NCBI GenBank assembly: GCA_047345645.1
Contig: JBLEFH010000004.1
Length of the DNA: 64,000 nucleotides
Direction: 5' to 3' (one strand)
DNA from: JBLEFH01 sp047345645
Lineage (GTDB): Bacteria > Pseudomonadota > Alphaproteobacteria > Rhodobacterales > Rhodobacteraceae
The position numbers were made by a program, and so were the translations under genes. The notes beneath the pieces were generated by a model. The model had not been told where the DNA came from, ran no database searches, and was given only the letters and a program-made list of their open reading frames with translations. Shown here piece after piece: positions 34,677 through 42,960 of the stretch (position 1 is its first letter; every line of letters begins with the position of its first letter).

Positions 34677-36176
34677 TTAATCGAGCGCTTCCTTCACATT
34701 GCTTCTGCGCGACAGGTAAATCGAGCCTGCCAGCGATCCGATGATCAACACCCAGAGAACCATGGCGATCCAGCTCTTATTGAAGAAGATGGCGAGATTG
34801 CCAAAGCTTTCCAAACTCTTGACGAAATAGACCTCCGCGGACGGCCCGAGGATGAAGCCGATGATAAAGGGCGCGACCTCCAGCCCGAGTTTCACCATCA
34901 GCCAACCGAAAATCCCGAAGATCAGCAGCGTCCACACATCGAACATGATGCCGTAATTGATGGTGTAAGCGCCGATCACACACATCATCAGGATGATCGG
35001 GAAGAGAATATGTTTCGGGATCGTCACGACGAGGGCGAAATAGCGGATCGCGAAATACATCATCGTAAACATGGCGATATTGGCGATCAGCATGGCGAAG
35101 ATCATCGCGTTCCAGGTCTCGGGATTGTTGCCGATGAAGAGCGGGCCAACCTGAATGCCTTGCAGCGTGAAGGCCCCGATGAGAAGCGCCGTCGTGGCAT
35201 CGCCGGGGATACCGAGGGAGAGAAGCGGCACCATCGCCCCGCCGGTCAGCCCGTTATTGCCCGCCTCGGAGGCGATCAGCCCGGCGGGCTCACCCTTGCC
35301 GAACCGCTCGGGGTGTTTGGAGAAGGTTTTGGCGTTGGAATAGGCGAGGATCGACGCCGCCGAGCCGCCGACGCCCGGAAGGATACCCGTGAAGGTGCCG
35401 ATACCGGAGGAGCGGATCAGGTTCACGATCTGTCCTTTGAACACCGAGAAGGAGAAAGTGGATTCCTCGCCGATCTTGATCACGTCGCGCGACTGGCCTT
35501 CGGGCACGCCTTCCTCGGCGGAGTCGAGGATCGCCGCGAGACCGAAAAGACCGATCAGCACCGGGAGCAGCGAGAAACCGGATTCGAGCCAGTAGCCGAG
35601 GCCCGGCGGGATAAGCCGCATCTCGCCATTGCCGCCATCTGTGATGTCGTAGACGCCGATGAGGCTAATGAAGATGCCCAGAAAACCGGAGAAAATCCCC
35701 ATCAACAGATCCGAGGACAGCGCCGCCATGACGCTGAGGGCGAAGAGGATGATCAGGAATTTCTCGACATAGGAGAACTCGATGGCGAAATCCGCCAAGG
35801 CGGGCGCAAAGAAGAAGAGCGCCAACAGGCTGATAAGCCCGCCCGCGAGCGAGGCGCAGATACCAATCCGCAGCGCTTTTTCGCCCTCGCCGCGTTCGGC
35901 CATGGGGCTCCCGTCGAATGTGGTCGTGATGGAGGATGGCGTGCCGGGAATGCCGAGCAGGATCGCCGGGACAAGGCCGCCGGAAATCCCCCCGACATAG
36001 AGGCCGAGCAGCAGTGCCAAGCCATTTTCCAGACCCAGCGAATAGGTCAGCGGCAGGCAAACGGCGACGGCCATGGTCGCGGTCATGCCGGGGATGGCGC
36101 CGAAAATGATCCCGACGAAAGTGCCGCCAACGACCAGCAAGATAAACAGCGGAGAAATGAGGCTCAGAAATTCCAT
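34677..36176 (-). CDS. Tripartite tricarboxylate transporter permease TctA (block 2)
   Basis: A 499-residue multi-pass permease. TctA signatures are FGAIPGMTATMAVAVCLPLTYSL, LGIPGTPSSITTTFDGSPMA, GILPGVGGSAASILAYSNAK and SLGIPGDATTALLIGAFTL. It is clearly related to, but quite different from, the block 1 TctA, so the two importers are old paralogues rather than a recent copy. It forms the membrane part of a Na+ or H+ coupled importer with the TctB and binding protein encoded just upstream. Confidence 0.96.
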   Translation of the reverse strand: MEFLSLISPLFILLVVGGTFVGIIFGAIPGMTATMAVAVCLPLTYSLGLENGLALLLGLYVGGISGGLVPAILLGIPGTPSSITTTFDGSPMAERGEGEKALRIGICASLAGGLISLLALFFFAPALADFAIEFSYVEKFLIILFALSVMAALSSDLLMGIFSGFLGIFISLIGVYDITDGGNGEMRLIPPGLGYWLESGFSLLPVLIGLFGLAAILDSAEEGVPEGQSRDVIKIGEESTFSFSVFKGQIVNLIRSSGIGTFTGILPGVGGSAASILAYSNAKTFSKHPERFGKGEPAGLIASEAGNNGLTGGAMVPLLSLGIPGDATTALLIGAFTLQGIQVGPLFIGNNPETWNAMIFAMLIANIAMFTMMYFAIRYFALVVTIPKHILFPIILMMCVIGAYTINYGIMFDVWTLLIFGIFGWLMVKLGLEVAPFIIGFILGPSAEVYFVKSLESFGNLAIFFNKSWIAMVLWVLIIGSLAGSIYLSRRSNVKEALD

Positions 36177-36203
36177 GGAACGGGCTCCTCTTTCGCGGGG
36201 GGA

Positions 36204-36623
36204 TCAGGGCAGGGTGAGGTAGAAAATGTCGGTGAAAAGCCACCACACCAGCGTCGGCACGGCGAGCGCGATGACGAGGAGCAGGACAAGCTGGCGCGTC
36301 GTCCGCTCATGCATGAAAAGAACGCCGGTCAGGAACACGTAAGGAATGGAACTGATGAGAAAGCCGAGGCCGATATTGGGCCAGATATTTCCGATCGGCA
36401 CCATGACGATGAAATAAATCAGGGTCAGGGCCAGCGCGCCGAAAAAGCGGGTCTTGTCCATGCGGCCCATGATCTCGGACCAGTAGCCGCCCGCGGCTGC
36501 AAAGCGATGCCGCCGCGTGATGAGGATGGCGAGGCCAAGCGCCGCCAGCACGATGCCGATCAGCGTCGGGAACACCAGATGCGATGTTTCGAAATCAATA
36601 GTGACACGGGTCAGGTCGCCCAT
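36204..36623 (-). CDS. Tripartite tricarboxylate transporter small subunit TctB (block 2)
   Basis: A 139-residue four-helix protein. It begins DLTRVTIDFETSHLVFPTLIGIVLAALGLAIL and ends with LVLLLVIALAVPTLVWWLFTDIFYLTLP, matching TctB topology, including the terminal LP after the last helix. It lies between the binding-protein and permease genes. Confidence 0.9.
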   Translation of the reverse strand: MGDLTRVTIDFETSHLVFPTLIGIVLAALGLAILITRRHRFAAAGGYWSEIMGRMDKTRFFGALALTLIYFIVMVPIGNIWPNIGLGFLISSIPYVFLTGVLFMHERTTRQLVLLLVIALAVPTLVWWLFTDIFYLTLP

Positions 36624-36651
36624 CGTCTCCTCCCTTGCGAGAACCGGAAAG

Positions 36652-36674
36652 GTCCGGGCGAGAGCCGCCCGAAC
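36652..36674 (-). other. Intercistronic hairpin between tctC and tctB (block 2)
   Basis: On the minus strand GTTCGGGCG pairs with CGCCCGGAC (one G-U pair) around a 5-nt loop, followed by CTTTCC. It takes the same place as the hairpin in block 1 and may raise binding-protein levels. Confidence 0.5.
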
Positions 36675-36686
36675 CCATAGGTGTCG

Positions 36687-37730
36687 TTATTCGGAGATTT
36701 GCGAGATCACATTCTCATAGGTGTCGCGCTTTTCCTGAAGATGAGCCTGCGCTTCCGATGTGGGGCGGAAGTTGGGGATGAAGAAGCTTTCCTTCTGGCG
36801 CTCCTGAATGGCCCCTTCGGCGAAAATCTCGGTCAGCGCGGTGTCGATCTGTTCGATCATCGCCGGTTCCATATCCTTGTTAAAGAGCATGAAGAACTCT
36901 TTATCGAAGGTGAAATCCTGATCGCCGTCGAGGGTCACACTGGCCTCCGGCGAGGCATAGCTCATCAACGCCGCACGGTCCGTGTCGCCCATGCCGGCCT
37001 CAGGGGCCTGCTCCAGCGTTTCGGGACGCGCCGTGATCCAGACGAAGCGCATCGCTTTCTGATCGTCATCGGCAAGCTGCGTGAACTGCTCATTGGCCTG
37101 AATCGAGCCGTTGATCACGTCTGACAGATCATCCCACATCGACTGGTTCTTGTCCGATTGCGAGCCGGTATTCACGGCCACGATGTTCTCTTCGGAACCC
37201 GGTGCCCGAACGCGCGCGGCGTTCTTCATCGCGGTAAAGCCAATTTCGGACACCCCGCCCGGCTGGATCGCGACGCGGACGCGCTCGCCATTTTCAGCAG
37301 CGGTCAGGATGTCTTCCATGGTCTGATAGGGCGAATCCTTGGCGACGAGATAGGCATTGCCCGGATTGGTCGCGACGGTCGGGCCGACGATGTAATCCTC
37401 GAACGGGTCGGCATAGCCGGTCACGCCGTAGAGGTTTCCAAGATATGCCTGATCGTGGAACATCATGATCGTGGTGCCGCGGCTGTCGCGCGACAGGGCC
37501 TTGTAAGCCTCGCCCACACCGACCGCATCAACCTTGATATTGATGCCGAGCTTTTCGGCAAGCGCATCGGCGATGATGGCCGAGTTCTGATAAGTGTCAC
37601 CGCCGGTCGAGCTGGAGCCGATCACCATGCGGACATTGCGGGGCAGCTCCTGCGCACCAACGAGAATCGGCTGGCTGACAACAGCAAGCGCGCTGGCCGC
37701 CGCAAGAAGAGTTCTGCGTGTAAAAGTCAT
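36687..37730 (-). CDS. TTT periplasmic substrate-binding protein TctC (block 2)
   Basis: About 347 residues from ATG 37730 with GGAGGAAAAC upstream. The N-terminus has a twin-arginine-like signal (TRRTLLAAASALAVVSQPILVGA). The mature part starts LPRNVRMVIGSSSTGGDTYQNSAII, the Bug/TctC ligand loop with Ser/Thr/Gly, and AIQPGGVSEIGFTAMKNA follows in the second lobe. It is a divergent TctC, not closely similar to the block 1 protein. It is the first gene of the minus-strand block 2 operon and faces the IlvD-type dehydratase gene. Confidence 0.87.
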   Translation of the reverse strand: MTFTRRTLLAAASALAVVSQPILVGAQELPRNVRMVIGSSSTGGDTYQNSAIIADALAEKLGINIKVDAVGVGEAYKALSRDSRGTTIMMFHDQAYLGNLYGVTGYADPFEDYIVGPTVATNPGNAYLVAKDSPYQTMEDILTAAENGERVRVAIQPGGVSEIGFTAMKNAARVRAPGSEENIVAVNTGSQSDKNQSMWDDLSDVINGSIQANEQFTQLADDDQKAMRFVWITARPETLEQAPEAGMGDTDRAALMSYASPEASVTLDGDQDFTFDKEFFMLFNKDMEPAMIEQIDTALTEIFAEGAIQERQKESFFIPNFRPTSEAQAHLQEKRDTYENVISQISE

Positions 37731-37812
37731 GTTTTCCTCCCGGTGCGGCCATGGGTGACCGCGTTTTTTGTGGCGCCTCTCTCCCTGAGGCGGCGATGCG
37801 CGAATTTGCTTA

Positions 37813-37826
37813 TGAATGCGCATACA
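37813..37826. promoter_or_regulatory. Probable LacI-family operator 1
   Basis: TGAATGCGCATACA is a 14-bp near-palindrome (6 of 7 pairs, centred on GC) and shares the CGCATACA half with a second site at 37922. It lies 83 bp upstream of the minus-strand tctC start. Confidence 0.65.
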
Positions 37827-37921
37827 TAGATATTCACCATATTCACCCTGCGCCTGTCAAATTATAAATTTTCTCTTAATTAAATCACGTTTTCGCGCCC
37901 ATATTCGTTGACACTCGAATA

Positions 37922-37935
37922 TGTATACGCATACA
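37922..37935. promoter_or_regulatory. Probable LacI-family operator 2
   Basis: TGTATACGCATACA is a 14-bp near-palindrome (6 of 7 pairs) with the CG-centred layout of LacI-family operators. It lies 25 bp upstream of the IlvD/Edd-type dehydratase start, within its leader or promoter. With operator 1, about 109 bp away, it could allow looping repression of both divergent operons. Confidence 0.7.
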
Positions 37936-37959
37936 TTGAGAAAAAATTGGGAGGCCCGC

Positions 37960-39702
37960 ATGAAAGACACAAAAGGCAAAACACCGGAGACCTTGCGCAG
38001 CGCGCGCTGGTTCGCGCCGGATGATTTGCGCAGCTTCGGCCACCGCTCGCGGATGATGCAGCTTGGCTATGCGGAAGAGGAATTTCGGGACCGCCCGATC
38101 ATCGGGATTCTCAACACCTGGTCGGACCTTAACTCCTGCCACGGCCATTTCCCGGAGCGGGTCAAGGATGTGAAACGCGGCGTGATGATGGCGGGCGGTT
38201 TCCCCGTGGAAATGCCGACGCTCTCCGTCGATGAAAGCTTCACCAAGCCGACCTCCATGCTCTACCGCAACATGCTCGCCATGGAGACGGAGGAGATGAT
38301 TCGCTCCCACCCGCTCGATGGCGTGGTCCTGATGGGCGGCTGCGACAAGACCACCCCCGGCCTTGTCATGGGCGCAATCAGCGCGGGCGTTCCGATGATC
38401 TACCTGCCCGCTGGCCCGATGCTGCGCGGCCATTACGCGGGCAAAATCCTCGGCTCCGGCTCGGATGCGTGGAAATATTGGGATGAGCGCCGCGCGGGCA
38501 ATATCTCCGATGAGGAATGGCTCGGCGTTCAGGGCGGCATCGCCCGCTCGGTCGGCACCTGCATGACCATGGGCACCGCCTCCACCATGACCGCAATCAC
38601 CGACGCGCTCGGCCTGACCCTTCCCGGTGCGTCCTCCATTCCCGCCGCCGATGCGGGCCACCAGCGCATGAGCGCGGAATGCGGCCGCCGGATCGTCGAT
38701 ATGGTGTGGGAGGATCTGACGCCCGATCTCATCATCAACGATGCCTCGGTCAAGAACGCCGCGATTGTGGCCATGGCCACCGGCTGCTCGACCAATGCGG
38801 TCGTCCACCTCATCGCCATGGCCCGCCGTGCCGGTGTGGACCTGAAGCTTGAGGATATGGACGCGCTTGGCCGCGACACGCCGCTGATCGCCAATGTCCG
38901 CCCCTCAGGCAAAGACTATCTGATGGAGGATTTCTTCTACGCGGGCGGCCTGCGCGCGCTGATGAAGCAGATGGAGGACCGGCTCGACATCTCCTGCCTC
39001 ACCGTCACGGGCAAGAGCCTTGGCGAAAACCTCGAGGGCGCGGAAGTTTACAATGACGACGTGATCCGCCCGCTCTCGAACCCCGTTTACCATCAGGGCT
39101 CGCTAGCCGTGCTGAAGGGCAATCTCTGCCCCTCCGGCGCGGTCATCAAACCTGCCGCCTGCGACCCGCGCTATTACCAGCACGAGGGTCCGGCGCTGGT
39201 CTTCGACAGCTATGCCGAGATGAAAAAGGCGGTGGACGACGAGAATCTCGACGTCACCCCCGATCACGTGATGGTCCTGCGCAATGCCGGCCCGCAAGGC
39301 GGCCCCGGCTTCCCGGAATGGGGGATGCTCCCGATCCCGAAAGCGCTCATCAAGCAAGGCCACCGCGATATGCTGCGCATCTCGGACGCGCGCATGTCCG
39401 GCACGTCTTACGGGGCCTGCGTGCTGCATGTCGCGCCGGAAAGTTTCGTCGGCGGCCCGCTCGCCCTGCTGAAAACCGGCGACATTGTCCGGCTCGATCT
39501 CGAAAACCGCCGCCTCGACATGCTGGTCGACGAAGGCGAGATCGAACGCCGCCGCGCCGCTTGGGTCCAGCCGGAGCCGCGCTTTGCACGTGGCTGGGGC
39601 TACATGTTCTCCAAACATGTCGGGCAGGCCGATACGGGCTGCGATTTCGACTATCTGGAGCGCGATTTCGGTGCCAATCCCGGCGAACCGGCGATCAACT
39701 AA
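37960..39702 (+). CDS. IlvD/Edd family sugar-acid dehydratase (L-arabinonate dehydratase-like)
   Basis: About 580 residues from ATG 37960 with GGGAGG upstream. This is a [2Fe-2S] dehydratase: LNTWSDLNSCHGH supplies the first cluster Cys, MGGCDKTTPG the second with the catalytic Lys region, and GTCMTMGTASTM the third. The DARMSGTSYGACVLHVAPES motif near the C-terminus is typical of pentonate dehydratases rather than IlvD (which has GRFSGG). With the adjacent DapA-type lyase and ketoglutarate-semialdehyde dehydrogenase it completes a pentonate-to-2-oxoglutarate route of the L-arabinonate (Weimberg-like) kind. Confidence 0.93.
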   Translation: MKDTKGKTPETLRSARWFAPDDLRSFGHRSRMMQLGYAEEEFRDRPIIGILNTWSDLNSCHGHFPERVKDVKRGVMMAGGFPVEMPTLSVDESFTKPTSMLYRNMLAMETEEMIRSHPLDGVVLMGGCDKTTPGLVMGAISAGVPMIYLPAGPMLRGHYAGKILGSGSDAWKYWDERRAGNISDEEWLGVQGGIARSVGTCMTMGTASTMTAITDALGLTLPGASSIPAADAGHQRMSAECGRRIVDMVWEDLTPDLIINDASVKNAAIVAMATGCSTNAVVHLIAMARRAGVDLKLEDMDALGRDTPLIANVRPSGKDYLMEDFFYAGGLRALMKQMEDRLDISCLTVTGKSLGENLEGAEVYNDDVIRPLSNPVYHQGSLAVLKGNLCPSGAVIKPAACDPRYYQHEGPALVFDSYAEMKKAVDDENLDVTPDHVMVLRNAGPQGGPGFPEWGMLPIPKALIKQGHRDMLRISDARMSGTSYGACVLHVAPESFVGGPLALLKTGDIVRLDLENRRLDMLVDEGEIERRRAAWVQPEPRFARGWGYMFSKHVGQADTGCDFDYLERDFGANPGEPAIN

Positions 39703-39711
39703 GGAGCCTCC

Positions 39712-40611
39712 ATGACACATGATCTCGATACCGCCCTCGCGGGGATTTCCGGCATTCTCGTCACCCCTTACGGTCCCGGCGGCGATGTCGCCCCGGACCG
39801 GCTCGGCCCCATTCTCGACCGCGCCATTAACGCGGGCGTCCATATGCCCGTGGTCAATGGCAATACCGGCGAGTTCTACGCGCTGACCACGGATGAAGCC
39901 TGTCTGATGGTCGATGAAGTCGCCCGGATGATCGACGGCCGCGCGCCGCTTCTCGCCGGTGTTGGCCGCGGCATTCGCGACGCGACCCGCCTTGCCGAAG
40001 CCTCGGCCAAAGCCGGCGCGGCGGCGCTTATGATCCACCAGCCGCCCGACCCGTTCGTCGCGCCGCGCGGTACGGTGGACTATGTGAAAGCCGTGTCGGA
40101 AGCGTCGGGCGGCTTGCCCATCATGCTCTATCTGCGCAATGACGCGATTGGCGTTGATGGCATTCGCGCCCTTTGCGACGTCCCCGGCGTGCGCGGCGTC
40201 AAATGGGCAACGCCGAACCCCATGAAACTCGCCGAAGCCATGGCCGCCTGCGATCCGTCGATCACCTGGGTGGACGGTCTCGCCGAGGTCTGGGCGCCCC
40301 CCTTCTACGCCGTCGGCGCGCGCGGGTTCACCTCCGGCCTCATCAATGTCTGGCCCGAGCGATCCGTCGCGATCCACGCCGCGCTCGACAGCGGTGACTA
40401 CATCGAGGCGCAGCGATTGATCTCGGAAATGCGCATATTCGAGGACATTCGCGCCGAGGAATTGAACGGCACCAATGTCACCGGCGTCAAAGCTGCGCTG
40501 CTGGCCATGGGCCGCGATTGCGGGCCGACGCGCCCGCCCTCCGCATGGCCGCTGACCACCGCACAACAAGAGAAGCTCGACGGCTTTCTCAAAGACAACA
40601 AGCTGATCTAA
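39712..40611 (+). CDS. DapA-family 2-keto-3-deoxy sugar-acid dehydratase (block 2)
   Basis: A 299-residue TIM-barrel lyase of the dihydrodipicolinate synthase superfamily. GISGILVTPYGPGGDVAPDRL starts the barrel, MPVVNGNTGEFYALT replaces the usual GTTGE loop, IMLYLRNDAIG contains the Tyr region, and GVRGVKWATPNP the Schiff-base lysine. It probably converts 2-keto-3-deoxy-pentonate to alpha-ketoglutarate semialdehyde. It differs strongly from the block 1 lyase although the dehydrogenases of both blocks are nearly the same. Confidence 0.88.
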   Translation: MTHDLDTALAGISGILVTPYGPGGDVAPDRLGPILDRAINAGVHMPVVNGNTGEFYALTTDEACLMVDEVARMIDGRAPLLAGVGRGIRDATRLAEASAKAGAAALMIHQPPDPFVAPRGTVDYVKAVSEASGGLPIMLYLRNDAIGVDGIRALCDVPGVRGVKWATPNPMKLAEAMAACDPSITWVDGLAEVWAPPFYAVGARGFTSGLINVWPERSVAIHAALDSGDYIEAQRLISEMRIFEDIRAEELNGTNVTGVKAALLAMGRDCGPTRPPSAWPLTTAQQEKLDGFLKDNKLI

Positions 40612-40622
40612 GGGAGATCGTT

Positions 40623-42137
40623 ATGAGTTTCACCCCCCACGGGAAGCATTTGATTGCGGGCGACTGGGTTTCTGGCGAGAGCCGGTTTGCGTCGGAGCCG
40701 GCGCATGGGCCGAGCCATGAATTCAGCGTCGGATCAGTTGATCTGGTGAACCGGGCCTGCGAGGCGGCGGAAGAGGCGTTTTGGAGCTATGGGTACACCA
40801 GCCGCGAGGACCGCGCGGCGTTTCTTGACGCCATCGCCGATGAGATCGACGCTCGCGGCGAGGCCATCACCGAGATCGGCAGCCAGGAAACCGGCCTGCC
40901 CGAAGCGCGGCTTCAGGGCGAGCGCGGGCGCACGGTCGGCCAGCTTCGCCTCTTCGCCGAGCACATCCGCAAGGGCGACTATCTCGACCGTCGCCACGAC
41001 ACAGCGCTGCCGGATCGCGAACCGCTCCCGCGCCCGGATCTGCGGATGATCCAGCGCCCCATCGGGCCGGTCGCTGTCTTCGGTGCGTCGAACTTCCCGC
41101 TGGCTTTCTCGACCGCAGGCGGCGATACCGCGGCGGCGCTCGCCGCGGGTTGCCCGGTCGTGGTGAAAGGCCATTCGGCGCATCCCGGCACCGGCGAGAT
41201 CGTTGCCGAAGCGATCCATGCGGCCATCCAGAAGACCAACATGCCGAAAGGCGTGTTCAGCCTCATCCAAGGCGGCAATCGCGAGGTCGGGCAAGCGCTG
41301 GTCCAACACCCGCTGATCAAGGCGGTCGGCTTCACCGGCTCGCTCGGCGGCGGACGCGCGCTCTTTGATCTCTGCGCGCAGCGTGACGAGCCGATCCCCT
41401 TCTTCGGCGAGCTCGGCTCGGTCAATCCGATGTTCGTGCTGCCTGAGGCAGCGGCGAACCGGGGGCAAGACATCGGCACCGGCTGGGCCGGATCGCTGAC
41501 CATGGGCGCGGGCCAGTTCTGCACCAACCCCGGCATCGCGGTGATCGAGAAAGGTGCCGCCGGAGACGCCATCGTCTCCGCCGCCAAAACCGCGCTCAGC
41601 GAAGCCGCGCCGCAAACCATGCTGACCGACGGCATCGCCAAAGCCTATCGCGACGGTCAGGCCCGTTTCGAGGGCCGCAACAGCGTGACCCCGCTGCTCT
41701 CAACCGAAAGCCAAGGCCGCGACGCCAGCCCGAACCTCTACGAGACCGACGCGGAAACCTATCTGCAGGACCACGCCCTTGGCGAAGAGGTGTTCGGCCC
41801 GCTCGGCCTCGTGATCCGGGTCAGCGGCGTTGACGAGATGGCCACGCTGGCGAAGGGCTTCGAGGGCCAACTCACCGCCACGCTCCACATGGACGACGGC
41901 GACGCCGACGCCGCCCGCCGCCTGCTCCCGATCCTCGAGCGCAAGGCAGGCCGGGTGCTGGCCAACGGCTTCCCGACCGGTGTGGAAGTCGCCGACGCGA
42001 TGGTCCATGGCGGCCCCTACCCGGCGAGCACAAACTTCGGCGCAACCTCAGTCGGCACGCTCTCCATCCGCAGGTTCCTGCGCCCGGTCAGCTATCAGAA
42101 TATCCCGAAAGACGTGCTGCCGGTGGATCTTAAATAA
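40623..42137 (+). CDS. Alpha-ketoglutarate semialdehyde dehydrogenase (copy 2)
   Basis: About 504 residues from ATG 40623 (AGGGAGA upstream). The same motifs as copy 1 are present: the VVVKGHSAHP cofactor loop, ELGSVNP and the Cys in GAGQFCTNPG. I count roughly 19 substitutions against copy 1, mostly conservative and spread along the protein, and the DNA shows many synonymous changes. It lacks the 9-residue tail of copy 1. It makes 2-oxoglutarate from the semialdehyde produced by the gene just upstream. The high similarity between copies points to duplication or gene conversion. Confidence 0.95.
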   Translation: MSFTPHGKHLIAGDWVSGESRFASEPAHGPSHEFSVGSVDLVNRACEAAEEAFWSYGYTSREDRAAFLDAIADEIDARGEAITEIGSQETGLPEARLQGERGRTVGQLRLFAEHIRKGDYLDRRHDTALPDREPLPRPDLRMIQRPIGPVAVFGASNFPLAFSTAGGDTAAALAAGCPVVVKGHSAHPGTGEIVAEAIHAAIQKTNMPKGVFSLIQGGNREVGQALVQHPLIKAVGFTGSLGGGRALFDLCAQRDEPIPFFGELGSVNPMFVLPEAAANRGQDIGTGWAGSLTMGAGQFCTNPGIAVIEKGAAGDAIVSAAKTALSEAAPQTMLTDGIAKAYRDGQARFEGRNSVTPLLSTESQGRDASPNLYETDAETYLQDHALGEEVFGPLGLVIRVSGVDEMATLAKGFEGQLTATLHMDDGDADAARRLLPILERKAGRVLANGFPTGVEVADAMVHGGPYPASTNFGATSVGTLSIRRFLRPVSYQNIPKDVLPVDLK

Positions 42138-42154
42138 TACAGGAGGACATGCAA

Positions 42155-42865
42155 ATGAATGAAAACACACGCGAAAAACTCATGAACGTGTCGGTGGCGA
42201 CCCTCGCCACCGCGCTCTACAAACGCGGCCTGCGCCATCAGGTGATCCAAGGTGTTCACCCGGTCGGTTGGAAGGGCCAAAACATGGTCGGCCCCGCCTT
42301 CACGCTGCGCTATATGCCCGCCCGCGAAGACCGTAACCCCTTGACGGAATTCCGCAATCCCGAGCATCCGCAGCGCGTTGCCATCGAGACCTGCCCCGAA
42401 GGCCATGTCCTCGTGATGGACAGCCGCAAACAGGCCGAGGCCGCGTCTGCGGGCGACATCCTCATCACGCGCCTCATGAAACGCGGCGGCGCAGGCGTGG
42501 TCACCGATGGCGGTTTCCGCGACGCAGCGACCATCGCTGAGCTGGATATCCCTGCCTATCACACGCGTCCGTCAAGCCCGACCAACTTGACCAATAATGA
42601 AGCCATCGCGATCAACGAGCCGATCGGCTGCGGCGACGCGCCGGTCTTTCCGGGCGATGTAATTGTGGGCGACGCGGATTGCGTCATCGTCATCCCGGCC
42701 CACATCGCCGATGAAGTCGCCGACGAAGCCGTCGAAATGACCGCCTACGAGGATTTCGTGGTCGAGCGCGTAAAGGACGGCGAAAGCATCATCGGCCTCT
42801 ACCCCTGCACCAAGGACGAGCATCAGGACGCATTCAAAGCCTGGCGCGCGAAAAACGGGCGGTGA
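42155..42865 (+). CDS. RraA-like / HMG aldolase family protein
   Basis: About 236 residues. The ATG at 42155 is 8 nt from AGGAGG, a better spacing than the in-frame ATG at 42149. GDILITRLMKRGGAGVVTDGGFRDAATI holds the Arg-Asp pair that binds Mg2+ and the substrate carboxylate in 4-hydroxy-4-methyl-2-oxoglutarate aldolases; the GCGDAPVFPGDVIVGDADCVIVIP stretch is the family's conserved beta-turn (key residues FPGD and DADG/C). In a sugar-acid operon it is more likely a lyase or decarboxylase for a keto-acid than a ribonuclease regulator. It is the last gene before a terminator. Confidence 0.88.
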   Translation: MNENTREKLMNVSVATLATALYKRGLRHQVIQGVHPVGWKGQNMVGPAFTLRYMPAREDRNPLTEFRNPEHPQRVAIETCPEGHVLVMDSRKQAEAASAGDILITRLMKRGGAGVVTDGGFRDAATIAELDIPAYHTRPSSPTNLTNNEAIAINEPIGCGDAPVFPGDVIVGDADCVIVIPAHIADEVADEAVEMTAYEDFVVERVKDGESIIGLYPCTKDEHQDAFKAWRAKNGR

Positions 42866-42871
42866 CGCTGA

Positions 42872-42895
42872 AGCCGAGCCAGAAACGGCTCGGCT
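42872..42895 (+). terminator. Terminator of block 2 plus-strand operon
   Basis: Perfect 9-bp stem AGCCGAGCC with GGCTCGGCT around AGAAAC, followed by CTTCAAT. It lies 7 bp after the RraA-like stop. The T-tract is weak. Confidence 0.65.
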
Positions 42896-42960
42896 CTTCA
42901 ATCACTAACAATGTTCGCAAGTTGAAAGACGGCCGAAGGGAAGTCGAAAGCCTACCCTTC

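Noticed and set aside
34593..36680. Very long plus-strand open frame (about 695 codons) opposite the tctA/tctB genes
   Set aside because: It is antisense to two clear transporter genes, is extremely rich in Asp, Glu, His, Arg and Gln, and shows no family motif. It is the usual by-product of high GC and hydrophobic codons on the other strand.
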